A DNA stretch of 64,000 bases from Selaginella moellendorffii (GCF_000143415.4 NW_003314268.1:1844672-1908671), one strand, 5' to 3'. Positions 45,322 to 56,376 are shown, counted from the first letter of the stretch. Numbers and translations: made by a program. Notes: generated by a model from the sequence alone, not told the origin.

Positions 45322-45368
45322 CTGCAATGAATGGCATGAGCACACACGCCATAACCGTGAGGCATTAC
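45322..45368 (-). other. Gene 2 intron 10 (47 nt) with palindrome
   Basis: Minus strand GTAATGCCTC ... TTCATTGCAG. Palindrome ATGGCATGAGC/ACACACGCCAT at 45331-45352. Phase 1, joins NEKMI to DQGLSESS. Confidence 0.8.
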
Positions 45369-45476
45369 CTATCATCTTTTCATTGCCCTTCTTCCTTTTC
45401 GAATCAAACGCCTCTGATCCCGACGACTGTCCAACGTGCTTTCGCTTTTTATGACCACTGTCAGTTTGAGCTTGAT

Positions 45477-45523
45477 CTGCAAGAAATGGCATGAGGACCC
45501 ACGCAATAACCATGACGCTTTAC
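45477..45523 (-). other. Gene 2 intron 9 (47 nt) with palindrome
   Basis: Minus strand GTAAAGCGTC ... TTCTTGCAG. Palindrome at 45486-45507. Phase 1. Confidence 0.75.
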
Positions 45524-45613
45524 TTCCCGTCCTTGGAGGCTCTGTCGTGCCTTCGGCATCCTCAGGTGCCTGCTCCTCAATTCCCTTTCGCTTTCGTTTT
45601 TTATGCACCCGTT

Positions 45614-45663
45614 CTACAGAAATAGCATGAGGACATACGCGATAAGCATACAAATGCTTTTAC
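45614..45663 (-). other. Gene 2 intron 8 (50 nt) with palindrome
   Basis: Minus strand GTAAAAGCAT ... TTTCTGTAG. Palindrome ATAGCATGAGG/ACATACGCGAT at 45622-45643. Phase 1. Confidence 0.75.
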
Positions 45664-45771
45664 CCTTCCTCCTCTGCCCTGGTCGGTTGTCCATCTCTTT
45701 GTCTACAGCGTCTGAAAGTTGTTTTGTAGGTAGCCTAATTCAAGGTTCACGACATCTCCTTGGCACTTGAA

Positions 45772-45833
45772 CTGTATATTATTGCATCAACACATGCAAC
45801 ATCCCATAATATTTTTAAGTTACCTTTCATAAA
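45772..45833 (-). other. Gene 2 intron 7 (62 nt), no palindrome
   Basis: Minus strand GTAACTTAAA ... AATATACAG, phase 1. No palindrome arm is recognisable. Confidence 0.6.
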
Positions 45834-45859
45834 GTTTTCCATTGGTTCAACTCGTTCCC

Positions 45860-45909
45860 CTGAAATACAAACTTAGATAAGTGCATAGGGCCATATGTCA
45901 TGATCGTAC
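45860..45909 (-). other. Gene 2 intron 6 (50 nt), eroded palindrome
   Basis: Minus strand GTACGATC ... GTATTTCAG with a weak ATATGGCCCTATG core. Phase 1, joins SSETG to ERVEPM. Confidence 0.6.
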
Positions 45910-45996
45910 CTGTTTCGGAACTCTCCTTATCACTCTTCGAGGCCTCCCCCTCCTCCACTGGAGGCACGTTGTTCCGTTCGATTTCCTCGATGCGAT

Positions 45997-46041
45997 CTGC
46001 AAGAACATTAGTTAATTGAGTGGGGCCACACGCCATCAAAC
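45997..46041 (-). other. Gene 2 intron 5 (45 nt), eroded palindrome
   Basis: Minus strand GTTTGATGGCGTGTGGCC ... TTCTTGCAG. The left arm is intact, the right arm eroded. Phase 1. Confidence 0.7.
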
Positions 46042-46098
46042 CTTCAGGTTCTTGTCGTGAGGTCTGCGCTGCTTGCCTTAGTCTCTTTGGAATTTGAG

Positions 46099-46149
46099 CT
46101 GCAAGAAGCAATGGCATGAGAATTCACGTATAACAAAAATGATTGGTAC
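46099..46149 (-). other. Gene 2 intron 4 (51 nt), eroded palindrome
   Basis: Minus strand GTACCAATC ... TTCTTGCAG. One palindrome arm (CTCATGCCAT) is intact, the other eroded. Phase 1. Confidence 0.7.
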
Positions 46150-46206
46150 CTCTCGTCCGTTGTACTTGGCTGGTGCTTGCTTGTTTTGCCTTTGAAGAAG
46201 TGTCTC

Positions 46207-46255
46207 CTGCAAGGAATGGCATGAGACCACACGCCATTGCAAATATAATTTGTAC
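46207..46255 (-). other. Gene 2 intron 3 (49 nt) with palindrome
   Basis: Minus strand GTACAAATT ... CCTTGCAG. Palindrome at 46216-46237. Phase 1, joins RKKG to DTSSKAK. Confidence 0.75.
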
Positions 46256-46345
46256 CTCCTTTTTTCCTATTGCTTGTCTGTTTGTCCTTCTTCGATGCGC
46301 CACCAGTGCGCTTTTCAGTCCTCGTGTCTGAATATTCACAACGAT

Positions 46346-46383
46346 CTATAATCAAAATGGCGTGAGGCCTCACGTGACCTTAC
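46346..46383 (-). other. Gene 2 intron 2 (38 nt) with palindrome
   Basis: Minus strand GTAAGGTCACG ... GATTATAG. It contains CGTGAGG/CCTCACG and joins QLAQ to DRCEYS in phase 1. Confidence 0.7.
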
Positions 46384-47721
46384 CTTGTGCAAGTTGTGAG
46401 CTCGGCCCAACATGGGTATCTTCAACAGTAGCTGTTAACACCGTTTCAGCATCTGGGGGTGGCCACACTCCTGCATACAGAGCTTGTGAGATAACATTTA
46501 AACTTAAAGTGCGTACTCACTAGGTTCGCAGAGAAGATACTATTTTTCTTTGGCAACTGTAATTATATGCTCCATTGAAGTCACCTCTTCAATGGAGTTT
46601 GTCACCGCAACACACGGGACACCCTTGAGTAGTGCGGCTTGAAACAATAGTCCGCCGCAGTTGTACTCGACAACGCATTTGCCCTTGGAGTCGGAAGCAG
46701 GTGACCCACCCACTATTGCGTTGAAGACCCAGTTGAGCATTTCCCATGCTGCACCTGGAGCTTTCTCTGGATTCGAAAGCTCCATAGCCGTCTTCAGTTC
46801 CTCAGGCACGGGTAAATTGACCTCCCTCAGATCAATTCGATCGGCCTTGTCGAATGAAGCTGGGAAGTCACTCCAGTCCCACTCTGCTGCAGGACCAATA
46901 ACAAGGGCGAGTGTGAAGATGCGGACATTCGTCGGTATCTTCTTCTTAGCCATTATCCCATGGATCTCCCGCATCTCTTTGCCTTTCAACCGAGCCTTCA
47001 CCTCGTTCAAGGCCTTCCAGAACTTGTGATAGGATTCGGAGTCATAGATCATATAGTGGACTGAAGATTCCACCTCTACAAGTCCCACCATTAAGTCAAT
47101 GATGGAGCTGACTTCGTCTGCATGAGTGATCTCCTCGTTTGTGAAGTCCATCACACAAAAGATGTTCTTGACCTGCTCATCTCCGCGGGAAACGATGCTC
47201 CTCCACCTTTGATCCTCATCTGAATTCACGTATACCCAGTAAGGTTCTCGATAAGCCTCTGCTGCGGGGTTGAGCTGTTTCTGAAGCCGGCGGTCGACAT
47301 CCCTCTTAATGAAATTTGGATACTGATCCAACTTCTCAGCTTTACTTTTCGTGGCATCCCGCAGCAGATCGATGAACTTGGGGGCCCCCTTCACGTACTT
47401 GTCGATGTCTTCATTTGACAACTCCAGCTCTTCCATCATCTCTTGCGTGGTGTCGATCCTCACCCTCTCCACGGCCACTTGCTCGAAGATCCAATCCTTC
47501 AATAGTGCACGAGCTCTCAGAGTCGTGCACAAGTCCTCGTATGTCATAATATGGCCGGGAGTCATTTTGGTCTTGTTGAAGACTACCTCACCACGTAGAA
47601 GAGCATTAGCCACTGTCAGAAGGTCGTCGTCGTCTAGAGACCGCGAGAAACGCAAGGCGTTGAGCTTCAAATCATTGGGCTTCCGGCCGTCCTCCACACC
47701 CATTGAGTTTAGCAACTCCCC

Positions 47722-48484
47722 ATTGTCGATGGTGGTGCTGAAGATGGTGCTAGTGGAGCTGTAAAGGTTTGGACCATTCAAGATGTTGTTCATAAGCTAC
47801 GAGCCCTTAACTGAGGTATTTGAGTGTTATCTTCATGAGTTTATGGAGATTTTCTTAGACGATATTCTTGTTTTCAGCAAGAATATGGAGGAGCATAAGA
47901 TGCATTTGCGTAAGGTTCTTTTGTTACTCCGTGACAACAGACTTTATGCGAAGAAGAGTAAATATGACTTTGCAAAGTCAGAGGTGGAATATTTAGGCTA
48001 TATTATGACATCTAAGGGTGTCAAGATGAATTCAAGGAAGGTGGCTGTGATGGAGAATTGGCCTACACCAACTTTAATGGCCGAGTTATGCAACTTTTTT
48101 AGTATGGCTAGTTACTATTAATGTTTCCATCATAAGTTTGCAGAGGTTGTTATTCCTTTGACACGGTTGTTATGCAAGAACATGCCATTTGAGTAGAAAA
48201 AACCACAAGAGGAGAGCTATGTGGTGTTGAAATGATTGTTGAGCAAGGCTCTAGTGCTTCGCATTGCTGATCCATTAAAACCTTATAAGGTGACATGCCA
48301 TGCGAGTGGTTATGCACTCAGAGGAGTTCTCTACAAGAGGGATAACCTATTGCATATGAGAGTCAAACTTTAAATCCTATAGAACAACGCTATTCCACAT
48401 ATAAGCAAGAGTTACTCTCTATTATTCATGCTTTGCAAATGTGGTGACACTATTTTTATGGTGCAGTGTTTATGGTGTTGACAG
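47722..48484 (+). pseudogene. Deleted Ty3/gypsy fragment (gag joined to RT-RNase H)
   Basis: 47722-47808 matches gag at 8458-8543, then jumps straight to reverse transcriptase ([22 protein letters not shown], abbreviated pieces) matching 11000 onwards. It runs into RNase H and stops at GTGTTGACAG, where a minisatellite LTR-like element starts. Stops begin at 48119. The gag piece directly abuts copy A of the large element. Confidence 0.85.
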
Positions 48485-49087
48485 TGTGAGACACAAAACC
48501 CTAAGCTCCAAAGTGGAGCCAAAAGGGTGCCACGTGGGAGTGGCCGAAGCGAAAGCCAAATGAGCGTAACACGTTTCAACTAAAAGGCTCCGACTTGAAA
48601 ATTCGAGAGCGGGAGTGGAACTCCTAATGAAGTGCTCAAGAAACGAGCATGAAGTGAGCAATAAAAGAGTCTCTAGAAAAAGGACACTAGATGGAGTCTG
48701 AAATGGAGTCTGAGATGGACCCGAGATGGAGTCCGAGATGGATCCAAGATGGAGTCCGAGATGGAGTCCGAGATAGACCCGAGATGGAGTCCGAGATGGA
48801 CCTGAGATGGAGTCCGAGATGGACCCGAGATGGAGTCCGAGATGGACCTGAGATGGAATCCGAGATGGACCCAAGATAGAGTTCGAGATGGACCTGAGAT
48901 GGAGTCTGAGATGGAATCTGAGATGGAGTCCGAGAAGGACCAAGACCGAGACCGGGACCGAGACCGAAACCGAGACCGGGACCGAGACCGAGACCAAGGC
49001 CAAGGCCGAGACCGAGCCCAAAGCCCAAGTCCAAGTCCGAGTCCAAGTCTGAGTCCAAGTTTGAGTTTGAGAAGGTAAAAGCCCAAA
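48485..49087 (+). mobile_element. Minisatellite LTR-like element, copy 4, 3'-truncated
   Basis: Starts TGTGAGACACAAAACCC, inserted into the RNase H sequence; minisatellite at about 48690-49070. It ends AAAAGCCCAAA, where copy B begins at 49088; the 3' part is missing. Confidence 0.85.
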
Positions 49088-49747
49088 AAGCTCTATTTCG
49101 TTAAAGTGGGATTTATTCAGTAAAATGGGACTAGGTACAAATTTTCAAGTATTTGAAAATGACGTGAAATTATATGTTTTTTGTCCAGGGGCTAGACATA
49201 TCTGGGGCATGGTGACTAGCGCGGTGACTTTGTGTCCAGACTGAGTCCATCTGGTTGTATAATAAATCTCATTGTCAAGGTGAACAAGCCGAATCTGAAG
49301 CTAAAGAAGAGCGATGGCATGCGCGCACACACTATTTGTTTGTTCATTGAGCATGTGGTGAGCTTTCCAAGATGAACGTCATTCCTATTAGCCAGACATA
49401 TAACTTAATGGTGAGAACATTTAGATATTATTCAATGTTATCTTTTTCTAACGAATCTAATTGTGAAGGTGTAGCAAGAGGCATTGCTAGTCTGGAGAAG
49501 TCATTTAACTCATTTGACCCTTAGTGTATTTTCATGAAACTAAATAACATTCATATTATTAAGGAATTTCTCTAGTACCTTTTTTTTACGACATAGAGGC
49601 TTGCATTTCTTTCAAAGGTGATTTAGTAAAAGGCCTGAGGGCACATGCCATTCTATTTCTCAGACCGGTATTAAGATATACTAGTGCAAAGGGAAAAAGG
49701 TATTTGGTGATCAAGTAAATGGCATGAGGGCACACGCCATTATAAGC

Positions 49748-50005
49748 CTAAGCGCTAGTGGACACCTCCTTTTTGGTACTCTCAGCAGTACTATCATCCT
49801 TCTCCGGGTCAGTTGTTTTGCTTTGGATTGTTGTTTTTGACGTTACTGGGGCGTTCTCGATAGTTGTTAATGTTGTCGTTTGTTCAGAAAAATGATCACC
49901 TGGAGTATAGTACGGGGAGTTTGGAAGACTTATATATTCTACATCTTCACCTATCTCCTTCTCCGTCTCCTTTTCTGCCTCACTTACAGATTTTGTGCTT
50001 GCCAT
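49748..50005 (-). CDS. Gene 3: small acidic protein, copy B
   Basis: 85 residues from MASTKSVSEAEKE to the stop, differing from copy A only at a few positions (for example TTDPEK for TIDLEK). The frame is intact. See 35322-35579 for properties. Confidence 0.5.
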   Translation of the reverse strand: MASTKSVSEAEKETEKEIGEDVEYISLPNSPYYTPGDHFSEQTTTLTTIENAPVTSKTTIQSKTTDPEKDDSTAESTKKEVSTSA

Positions 50006-50645
50006 GAGAACGCTCTTCACCCTAAAATATGGAGTTCATTGTGTTATTAAAGGAAACCAACACACACGCTGCAAGGGAAATATGGTACATAAAGCACGTA
50101 AGCCCACAATATGGGTTTATGTGCCATTAATATGGGCCACACGCCATATTATTAGATTTATGCATGTGTGATTGGTAAATGCATATGTCACATCATCTTT
50201 GTTTTACCTCACACACTATATCAGGCCTAATGAACCATATCACATGTGTGCACATGCTATATATATGGAGAAGTATTATGCAAGGATAGAAAAATTCAAT
50301 GCATGATTGTGGAGAGCAATGGCATGAAGCCACATGCTAAATAACATTTTAGAGAAAGAATTAAAATAGAAACATGCAAACAGTACTGAGTGGACCAAGA
50401 CTTAGAAGTGCACAATTGAATGAGGTATTTCTAATAAATATTTCACTCACCTCATATAAGAATGGCTACCACTCTCAAATGGCATATCGCATCATGCCAT
50501 CACCTTGCAATTTGTTATAACAATCCGATGAATTCATATTCGGCTTGTTCACCTTGAACTTTAAGTAAGATTTGCTAGAACAACTAAGAATTTATACTTG
50601 TTATTTGTATCATCTCACCTAGGAATGGCATAAGGCCACATGCCA
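50006..50645. other. Spacer between genes 1 and 3 in copy B
   Basis: Copy of 35580-36219, including the palindromes and the second TTCAAGGTGAACAAGCC module. Confidence 0.5.
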
Positions 50646-53600
50646 TCACGCCTCCTCTGATTCAGATTCGGATTGTTCACCTTGAAATAAAATACATTAG
50701 AAACTTAGTAAAGGAATATTAATGAATCTCACCTTGAACTCGGGTTATGAATGCTCTTGCTGCATCTCTTGCATGGTCTGGCAAGGTGATGGTGGCACTC
50801 TACTTCCGCATCCAACCATGCACAACATTATCCACCGATATGCTCATGCTGGGATCCCTTGGATTCAGCACCCATCTCTTTTCTAGGCAATCCTTCGTAT
50901 ATCCGGAACTTGGCTTGAACCACTCCACAGTTACATTGAAGGAGTTAGCTTCCGCGTCCTCCTCTGCATCAATGATGCAGCGGCCCACCCATATCATTTG
51001 TTTTTTATTACTGGGTCTGACAAACACGACCATTCCTTTGCAGACCTGTACTGGATTGAATGCTGAATCCAGCTTCTTGTTCCTCGGCCCACAATAGTGA
51101 TCCTCAACATCGTTATCTGTCACTGCATTTCCAGAGGACATTATTCTGCTACTATCTGGTGCTCTGGGTTCTGGCCAAAAGGACTCTTCCAATTCTTCAT
51201 ATACAACCGGCCCATTTTGGATAGCAGATATAATCTTCTCCCAGTATTCGAGCAAAGGCTTGCACCTCTTAAAATAGGATTCTCCACTAAACACCAACCC
51301 CCTCTTCCAGAAGGCAATATGCTGTCTAATCCCGGCCACTATACTTTCCTGGTCTTTGAGTCCATCCGGGTGCATCGGCCGTGGGGAACCCTGAGGAATC
51401 ATAGGTTCCCCAGTTATGGGATCTCTCTTGAAGAGTTCAATGCCATCCACTGGCAGCCACACTATGTCCCATTCTCTCATCTTGTACCCCATCACTGGAG
51501 CACCGTCACGCATGCTGAAATGAAACTGAAGAGGCTTGGAGTGGCCAATCAGCATTTCGGATCCGCCCCTGATGTAGCCTCTTACAAACCCCTTAAAGTC
51601 TGGAACCTCTGTCACAAGTGCAGCTTCAACAGTGCCTTTGATGCAATTTTGGAATTCATCGTAGAGTTGTGGGAGGGTGAGGACATTGGATTGCCGGAGG
51701 GACTCTGCTAGGTGACTGAACATGGCATCGACGTCTTCATGAGTGTGCCCAACCATGAGAAAGCCAAGTGTAACCGTTTCAAATATGCCTTTGGCAACAA
51801 GCATCGCCAAGTACGCGAAGACGTACATGTTTTTGTTCTCACTGCCAGCATTGTCTGTTTGGAGCAGAAGATGGGGTGGAAGGCCACATCGGCCGCAAGA
51901 ACTTCCTTGAGATTCTGCTTCGTTTGGATGAGGCTGTGCATTCACCGGGCGACCAGCCTCGTCGGAATGGCATGAGGCCTCACGTGATAACCCTACAATC
52001 TGACGGCCAACATATTCACTGGGATGGCATGGGGCCCCACGCGATACTGCAAGCCTTTGCTCCTCCTCCAGCTGAACCCTGTATGGGGTTCGATCGACAA
52101 GGGCCTTATGCAAGGGTTGGCCGTTCAGCTTAGTCTGCGCACTTTGCAGAGACCTTAAGTGTTTTGCTAGGGACGCAATCATCATGTTTGCACCCCCGCC
52201 ACCCCATAGAGGTACAAAGAAGTTCCCATAGTTCTGGGCACCATGCCCATGAGCGATTATGCCAAACAGAGACACAGGCAGCTGCATGGATGAAGAGATT
52301 GCCTTGGGGGCAGGATTGAGTCGAGGTAAGCACGTCTTTTTCTGGTCCATTTTATCGTGGATGATGCAGAGGTAAGAGTCAGGTCTCTCCATGGAGAGAA
52401 TCCTGTTATGATAATATGCAGTCCTGCAGCTTCTCTGCTCGATGTTGTGGTCGAGCCGCCTTCTAACCAACGTCTCTCACTCTTGAGCGCTGCAAGAATT
52501 CTTCGACAAAGCCATTTTGATAGCAGTGCACTCGTCACACTTTGAAAAGCTAGAGTACTTTCCTATACTCACATCCCTGAACCTATTGCTCCACAATCTA
52601 CTAAATCTAGATTGGCTCAGCTTCCTGTAGCCATTACTCTGGAGTTGCCGATTCACATCTTCCAATATGGCCCCCTTGGTATACATGGAAGGGAGAACTC
52701 ATTGGGTGTCTCGTGTTCCATCTTCCAAGAGGCGGGTTTTATGTGGTTGCTGCTCGCTATATGTCTCGACAAACCTCTTGAAGATTGCCTCTCCATATAC
52801 AACATGACCCTTGGTTTTGTGCGTACCGTCATTCCCATGGACTGCCTGTTGAACCCTTTGTTCCTCGAACTCAGTTTTGATTCTGTAGAATGTGGTTCGA
52901 GGGACTCCATAAATGATTCTCCATGCCTTCATGCAGACCAAACCCCTCTGGAAGACCATGCCCCCCACCTGATGTTCTGAAGCATCAACAGATGACCGTA
53001 ATGCCTCATACACAAAATTGCGAGCTGCCTTCCAGGACAATGTCTTGTATCTTGCTCTCTCCTCTTCAATAGCATCCTAATCAGCATGTTGACAGCACCT
53101 CCTCTTGCAACAAGCAACTGTCGAGACCATTCGAACCTCCATCGCCATTTTCTGCCTTTTCGGTTCGTTGCTCAGATCCCTTTGGCTGCGCTTTAGGAAG
53201 GTGTACTTTCTTTTCCCATGAAGAGATGTTCTGTCATTAGTTGTAGTGGTGTTTGATTGTGAATCCTTCACATTCTCAAACACTAAGTGCCTCAATTTCC
53301 ACTGCACAATGCTTCCAATAGTCAGACTGTTTTCTTCTGTGTCAACAACCTCTAAAATCGCAACTCCAATATCATCCCAGCCCAATTCTTGATTAGCAAC
53401 TGCATCTCTTGGATCGACAACTGTGGCTAAGCCCTCAGCTACCACCTCCCCCTCAGGGTTGTTTAGAAACACCTTTGCTTGAATCCATTTAGCACGGTTC
53501 TTAAGATCCACGGAGGGAACATGCATCACACTTGCGCTGTCCCCAACATCTGCTTTCTTCTGAAGATTTTTCAAGGCAACAACAACATTTACCCCGACAA

Positions 53601-53787
53601 CCATCTCTCCTCGTTCAATAGCGACCACATTCCCATCGAAGACAGTCTCTACTGATACAGCAGCATTGCCTTCCCCAAGCCTTTGACAGTGTATAACAAA
53701 GTTCCGATCCATAGACACAAGGGTCCCTTTTGCAACTCTCTTCCCACCATTCAAAATGTAAACCTTTTCCCCAACCCTGAAGGCCAT
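50646..53787 (-). pseudogene. Gene 1: DUF8039-like x2 + DUF7869-like DDE protein, copy B
   Basis: Fullest copy. The ATG at 53787 gives MAFRVGEKVYILNGGKRVAK, the first DUF8039-like module, followed by a second similar module (VFLNNPEGEVVAEGLATV, QELGWDDIGVAILEV). Then come KRKYTFLKRSQRD, the CCKRRC cluster, VCMKAWRIIYGVPRTTFYRI, FSKCDECTAI, IIHDKMDQKKT, QTDNAGSENKN and GHTHEDVDAMFSHL, with a ~170-residue C-terminal part (VWLPVDGIELFKRDPITGEP; CKGMVVFVRPSNKKQMIW). Probable length is just over 1000 residues; intron 50681-50732, last exon 50646-50680. Stops at 53077 (TGG in A), 52477 (CGA in A) and 50800 (CAG in A) inactivate it. 50803-52470 is a single open frame. Confidence 0.7.
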
Positions 53788-55510
53788 TCTGAAAGTGCAG
53801 AAAAGAAGTTAAGACCATACAAAAAATGATTGGAGAATGGCCTAAATCATAACATACCAAACAACCTCAATAGCATTAGGCCACATGCCATTATTCAAAC
53901 ATGCTATTGACACCCACGTGAAATTTCGCATTCACAAAATTGGCATGAGGCCTCATGCCATCTTGATATACACACAGCTGCAGGCAAGTAAAAACATACA
54001 TGACAATACGCTAGCCATGAAATTGCAAGGGCCCAAGATGGCATGTGGCCTCATGCCATTTCTAAATGTGGTCGTAAGCCATTCCATGGTGAACATACCA
54101 GGAAGCACAAGTGCCGAATATCAAGAGGAAGCGGTAGCCACACCAAAGACAGTGCCGCTCGCAACACCGCAACTGCTCGTAGCGCCACTCGCACAAACTG
54201 CCACTCGCATAAACTGCAGCTCGCAATGGCGCTCACAATGCCGCAACCACTTGTAGACGCATAAACCACAGCTCACAACGTCGCTTACACAAGCAGCGCT
54301 CACTGCACTCAGCGGAACCAAGAACACGGCGCACAAAAATGATAGACCTAGGAATGAGTTCGAGAAGTCAAAAATAACACACGCTTGAACGTCACATCAA
54401 ATCCTCTGACAAACCAGATCTTATGATTCCTCTGACAAATTTCAAACTGAGTAGCTTCTAGACTTTGCTATCGGAGGTTGAACTTTGTCACATCATGTCC
54501 TTGCCTCGATCCAGCTGTGCCATGTTAGTGATTCGAACTTTGCCATGCCGTGTCAGCGATCTGCACCAAGATTATTCGCCGTGTAAAGGAATAATTATGC
54601 TGTGTGTGTACATCCATTTATGGCAATATAAGGCCACACGCCATTCAAAGAATAATGCTAGTCAAGCATTTTTTGGTGCATTTTTTGGTTCAAAATTGCA
54701 TGAGCCCACACGCTATAAGTTTACCTGTACCAAAAATAGAAACAGCTTTATTTACTTGGGAATTTAAGTGGTTGAGGCATTTTTAAACTTACAAACACAT
54801 GCCCTACTTACATTCCTTTGGTTGCTTAAAATTCAAAAATATTATAAACCTTTCTTTTTGCATTTTCAATGTTTTCAATTATGGTTTTTGATTTTCGCAG
54901 GACCAACCTAGTAATCTATTTGCATCCCGTCATGTTTATAGCTAGCTTTCATTTGTCCCCTTCGCTAGCCTGAGATACATCTGCTCGGCATCTACCTCTT
55001 ACAACATTTGCCCAGAAAGGGCATCTTTCTTCACGTAGCATTTGCCACATGTTTAGGGTTTAGGGTTTAGGGTTTAGCAATTCAGTAGCTTGATAAACAT
55101 GCAAATACAGAACTTGATGCAAAATCCTTTGATATGTCACAATGCTCCTAGGACCATAAACACATTTCAATAGAGAAGGTCCTTTTATTTCATAACTCTT
55201 TACGTAGATCTTGGTGAAACCAGAGTTAGTGAAGTTAGTTTCTTGTGATCCCGCATCTGATTGTGATGTCCCTTTGCAGTGTCGATGGAAAGGTCAATGC
55301 ACATCAAACTATAAAATCTTGGAGCAAAATAACGGTCGGATCTATGGCAAATGCCCCTGAAACATTATAAAGCTCGTGTGGTCTCATGTGGTGTCCGATC
55401 GAGATGCTTCTTTGCAGGGTCATCAAGAAGGACATTGTATACCATTCTTTATTTAGCTGAACATCTTGCATTTTTGGAATTACAAGATGCTTTGGAATAT
55501 CCAATCATGC
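53788..55510. promoter_or_regulatory. Divergent upstream zone of copy B
   Basis: Equivalent to 39119-40580 with palindromes (for example near 53870-53892, 53940-53962 and 54038-54060), the GCTCGCA short-repeat tract (54150-54300) and about 190 extra bp near 54320-54505 that copy A lacks. Confidence 0.45.
55052..55078 (+). repeat. Interstitial plant-type telomere units
   Basis: Three tandem TTTAGGG units plus a partial one. Copy A has about two at 40137-40152. Short telo-boxes occur in plant promoters, so this may be regulatory rather than a telomere relic. Confidence 0.7.
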
Positions 55511-55514
55511 ATGG

Positions 55515-55522
55515 TATAAATA
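55515..55522 (+). promoter_or_regulatory. TATA box, probable gene 2 promoter (copy B)
   Basis: TATAAATA, as at 40587, followed by the same duplicated ACGT-core block (55550-55700). Confidence 0.45.
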
Positions 55523-56376
55523 TAGCGAGGGTATTAAATGATATCCCAATCATGATCTTTCTTTTGGATTTCGCGTGCATGCAGTCCGAGGAATGATGAC
55601 GTTGCGGATTTCTTTTGGATTTCACGTGCATGCATGCGCGCGGCGATCCAGAAATTAATGGTGGCGCCCAAGTCCGAGGAATGATGACGTGGCGGGATTA
55701 CCAACCGTCGTGACATTTCGCGCGTGTGAGGTTAGGTTTTGCATTTTGCTTCATATTCGCGCTCGCACACTCGCGCTCGCATCGTGCTCCCACTCGCGAT
55801 CACGCTCACATTCGCGCTCATCTACCTTCTCTACAGGTTTCTCGTGTGCATCGGCGTCCACTCGCGCTTGGATCACACTCGCGCTCGCATCGCGCTTGCA
55901 TCGCACTCGTGTGCATCAGCGTCCACTTCAAGACACACCCAGTTTGTAACTTCGCCGCCAACTCCGCCGCCCACTCCGCCACCCACACGCAGCCCACTTG
56001 GCGTCCCGGGAGATTTCAGTGCCACTCTCCAACTGTAAGTGGCAGAGTAGCCTTGCTGCTACGATCCGCTGCACACACAGTGCACATTTGCCAGCGAGTC
56101 CGGCCTCGATTGTCATGCCTCCATTCGGCTTCAAATGGTAAGTCTTTTAGGCCAAGTAGAAAATGGCATGAGGCCACATGCCATTCAGTAGCAACATTGG
56201 CATGCACCGATTGGGCTCTCGAGTGTAGTCCGGTTACAGATGGCGTGTAGCCTCACGCCATCTTAGGATGCAGCCTCAAGACATCTGATGCAGTGGTGAA
56301 TGGCGTGTGGCCTCACGTTATTTCCAGCTGCTAGCTTTTCATCTGTCAGCTCTAATTGTTGTGCATTTATGAACAG

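Larger units (their letters stand above)
34755..47721. mobile_element. Large intron-rich multigene element, copy A
   Basis: Left terminus AAGCTCTATTTCGTTAAAG, the same as the left end of copy B (49088) and, inverted, the right end of copy C (61414). Contents in order: non-coding terminal zone, gene 3 (minus, small acidic), gene 1 (minus, DDE-like), a divergent promoter zone, gene 2 first half (plus, ParB-like), then gene 2 second half on the opposite strand (methyltransferase-like, linker, FCP1-like). The right edge at 47721 joins a Ty3/gypsy gag fragment, so that terminus is lost. More than two dozen 22-nt palindromes are scattered through it. Mobility is inferred from copy number and the shared terminus; no target duplication was found. 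Confidence 0.7.
42999..47721 (-). pseudogene. Gene 2 second half: MTase-like, linker, FCP1-like phosphatase (copy A)
   Basis: Reading the minus strand: a helical region (ELLNSMGVEDGRKPND; DLLTVANALLRGEVVFNKTK), then a methyltransferase-like part (HADEVSSIIDLM, FWKALNEVKARL; GKCVVEYNCGGLLFQAALLK resembling a SAM-binding loop), with no DPPY catalytic motif seen. A Lys/Glu-rich linker follows, cut by 14 introns of 38-62 nt, all phase 1, then a very acidic run near 44800-44990 and Pro/Thr-rich repeats. The C-terminal HAD domain spans 43861-42999: IIIDLNGVLFSHE, LQLGVWTSMMRHNA, EILIIDDSLIKTAANTHTY, matching plant FCP1/TIM50-like proteins with DLNG. In-frame stops at 46540, 45740, 44990 and 43545 break it. 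Confidence 0.55.

Noticed and set aside
35201-46384. CRISPR array or tRNA-like cloverleaf suggested by regularly recurring short palindromes
   Set aside because: Repeats are irregularly spaced, on both strands, diverged, and lie in eukaryotic introns and spacers. No cas-like genes; no tRNA folds.
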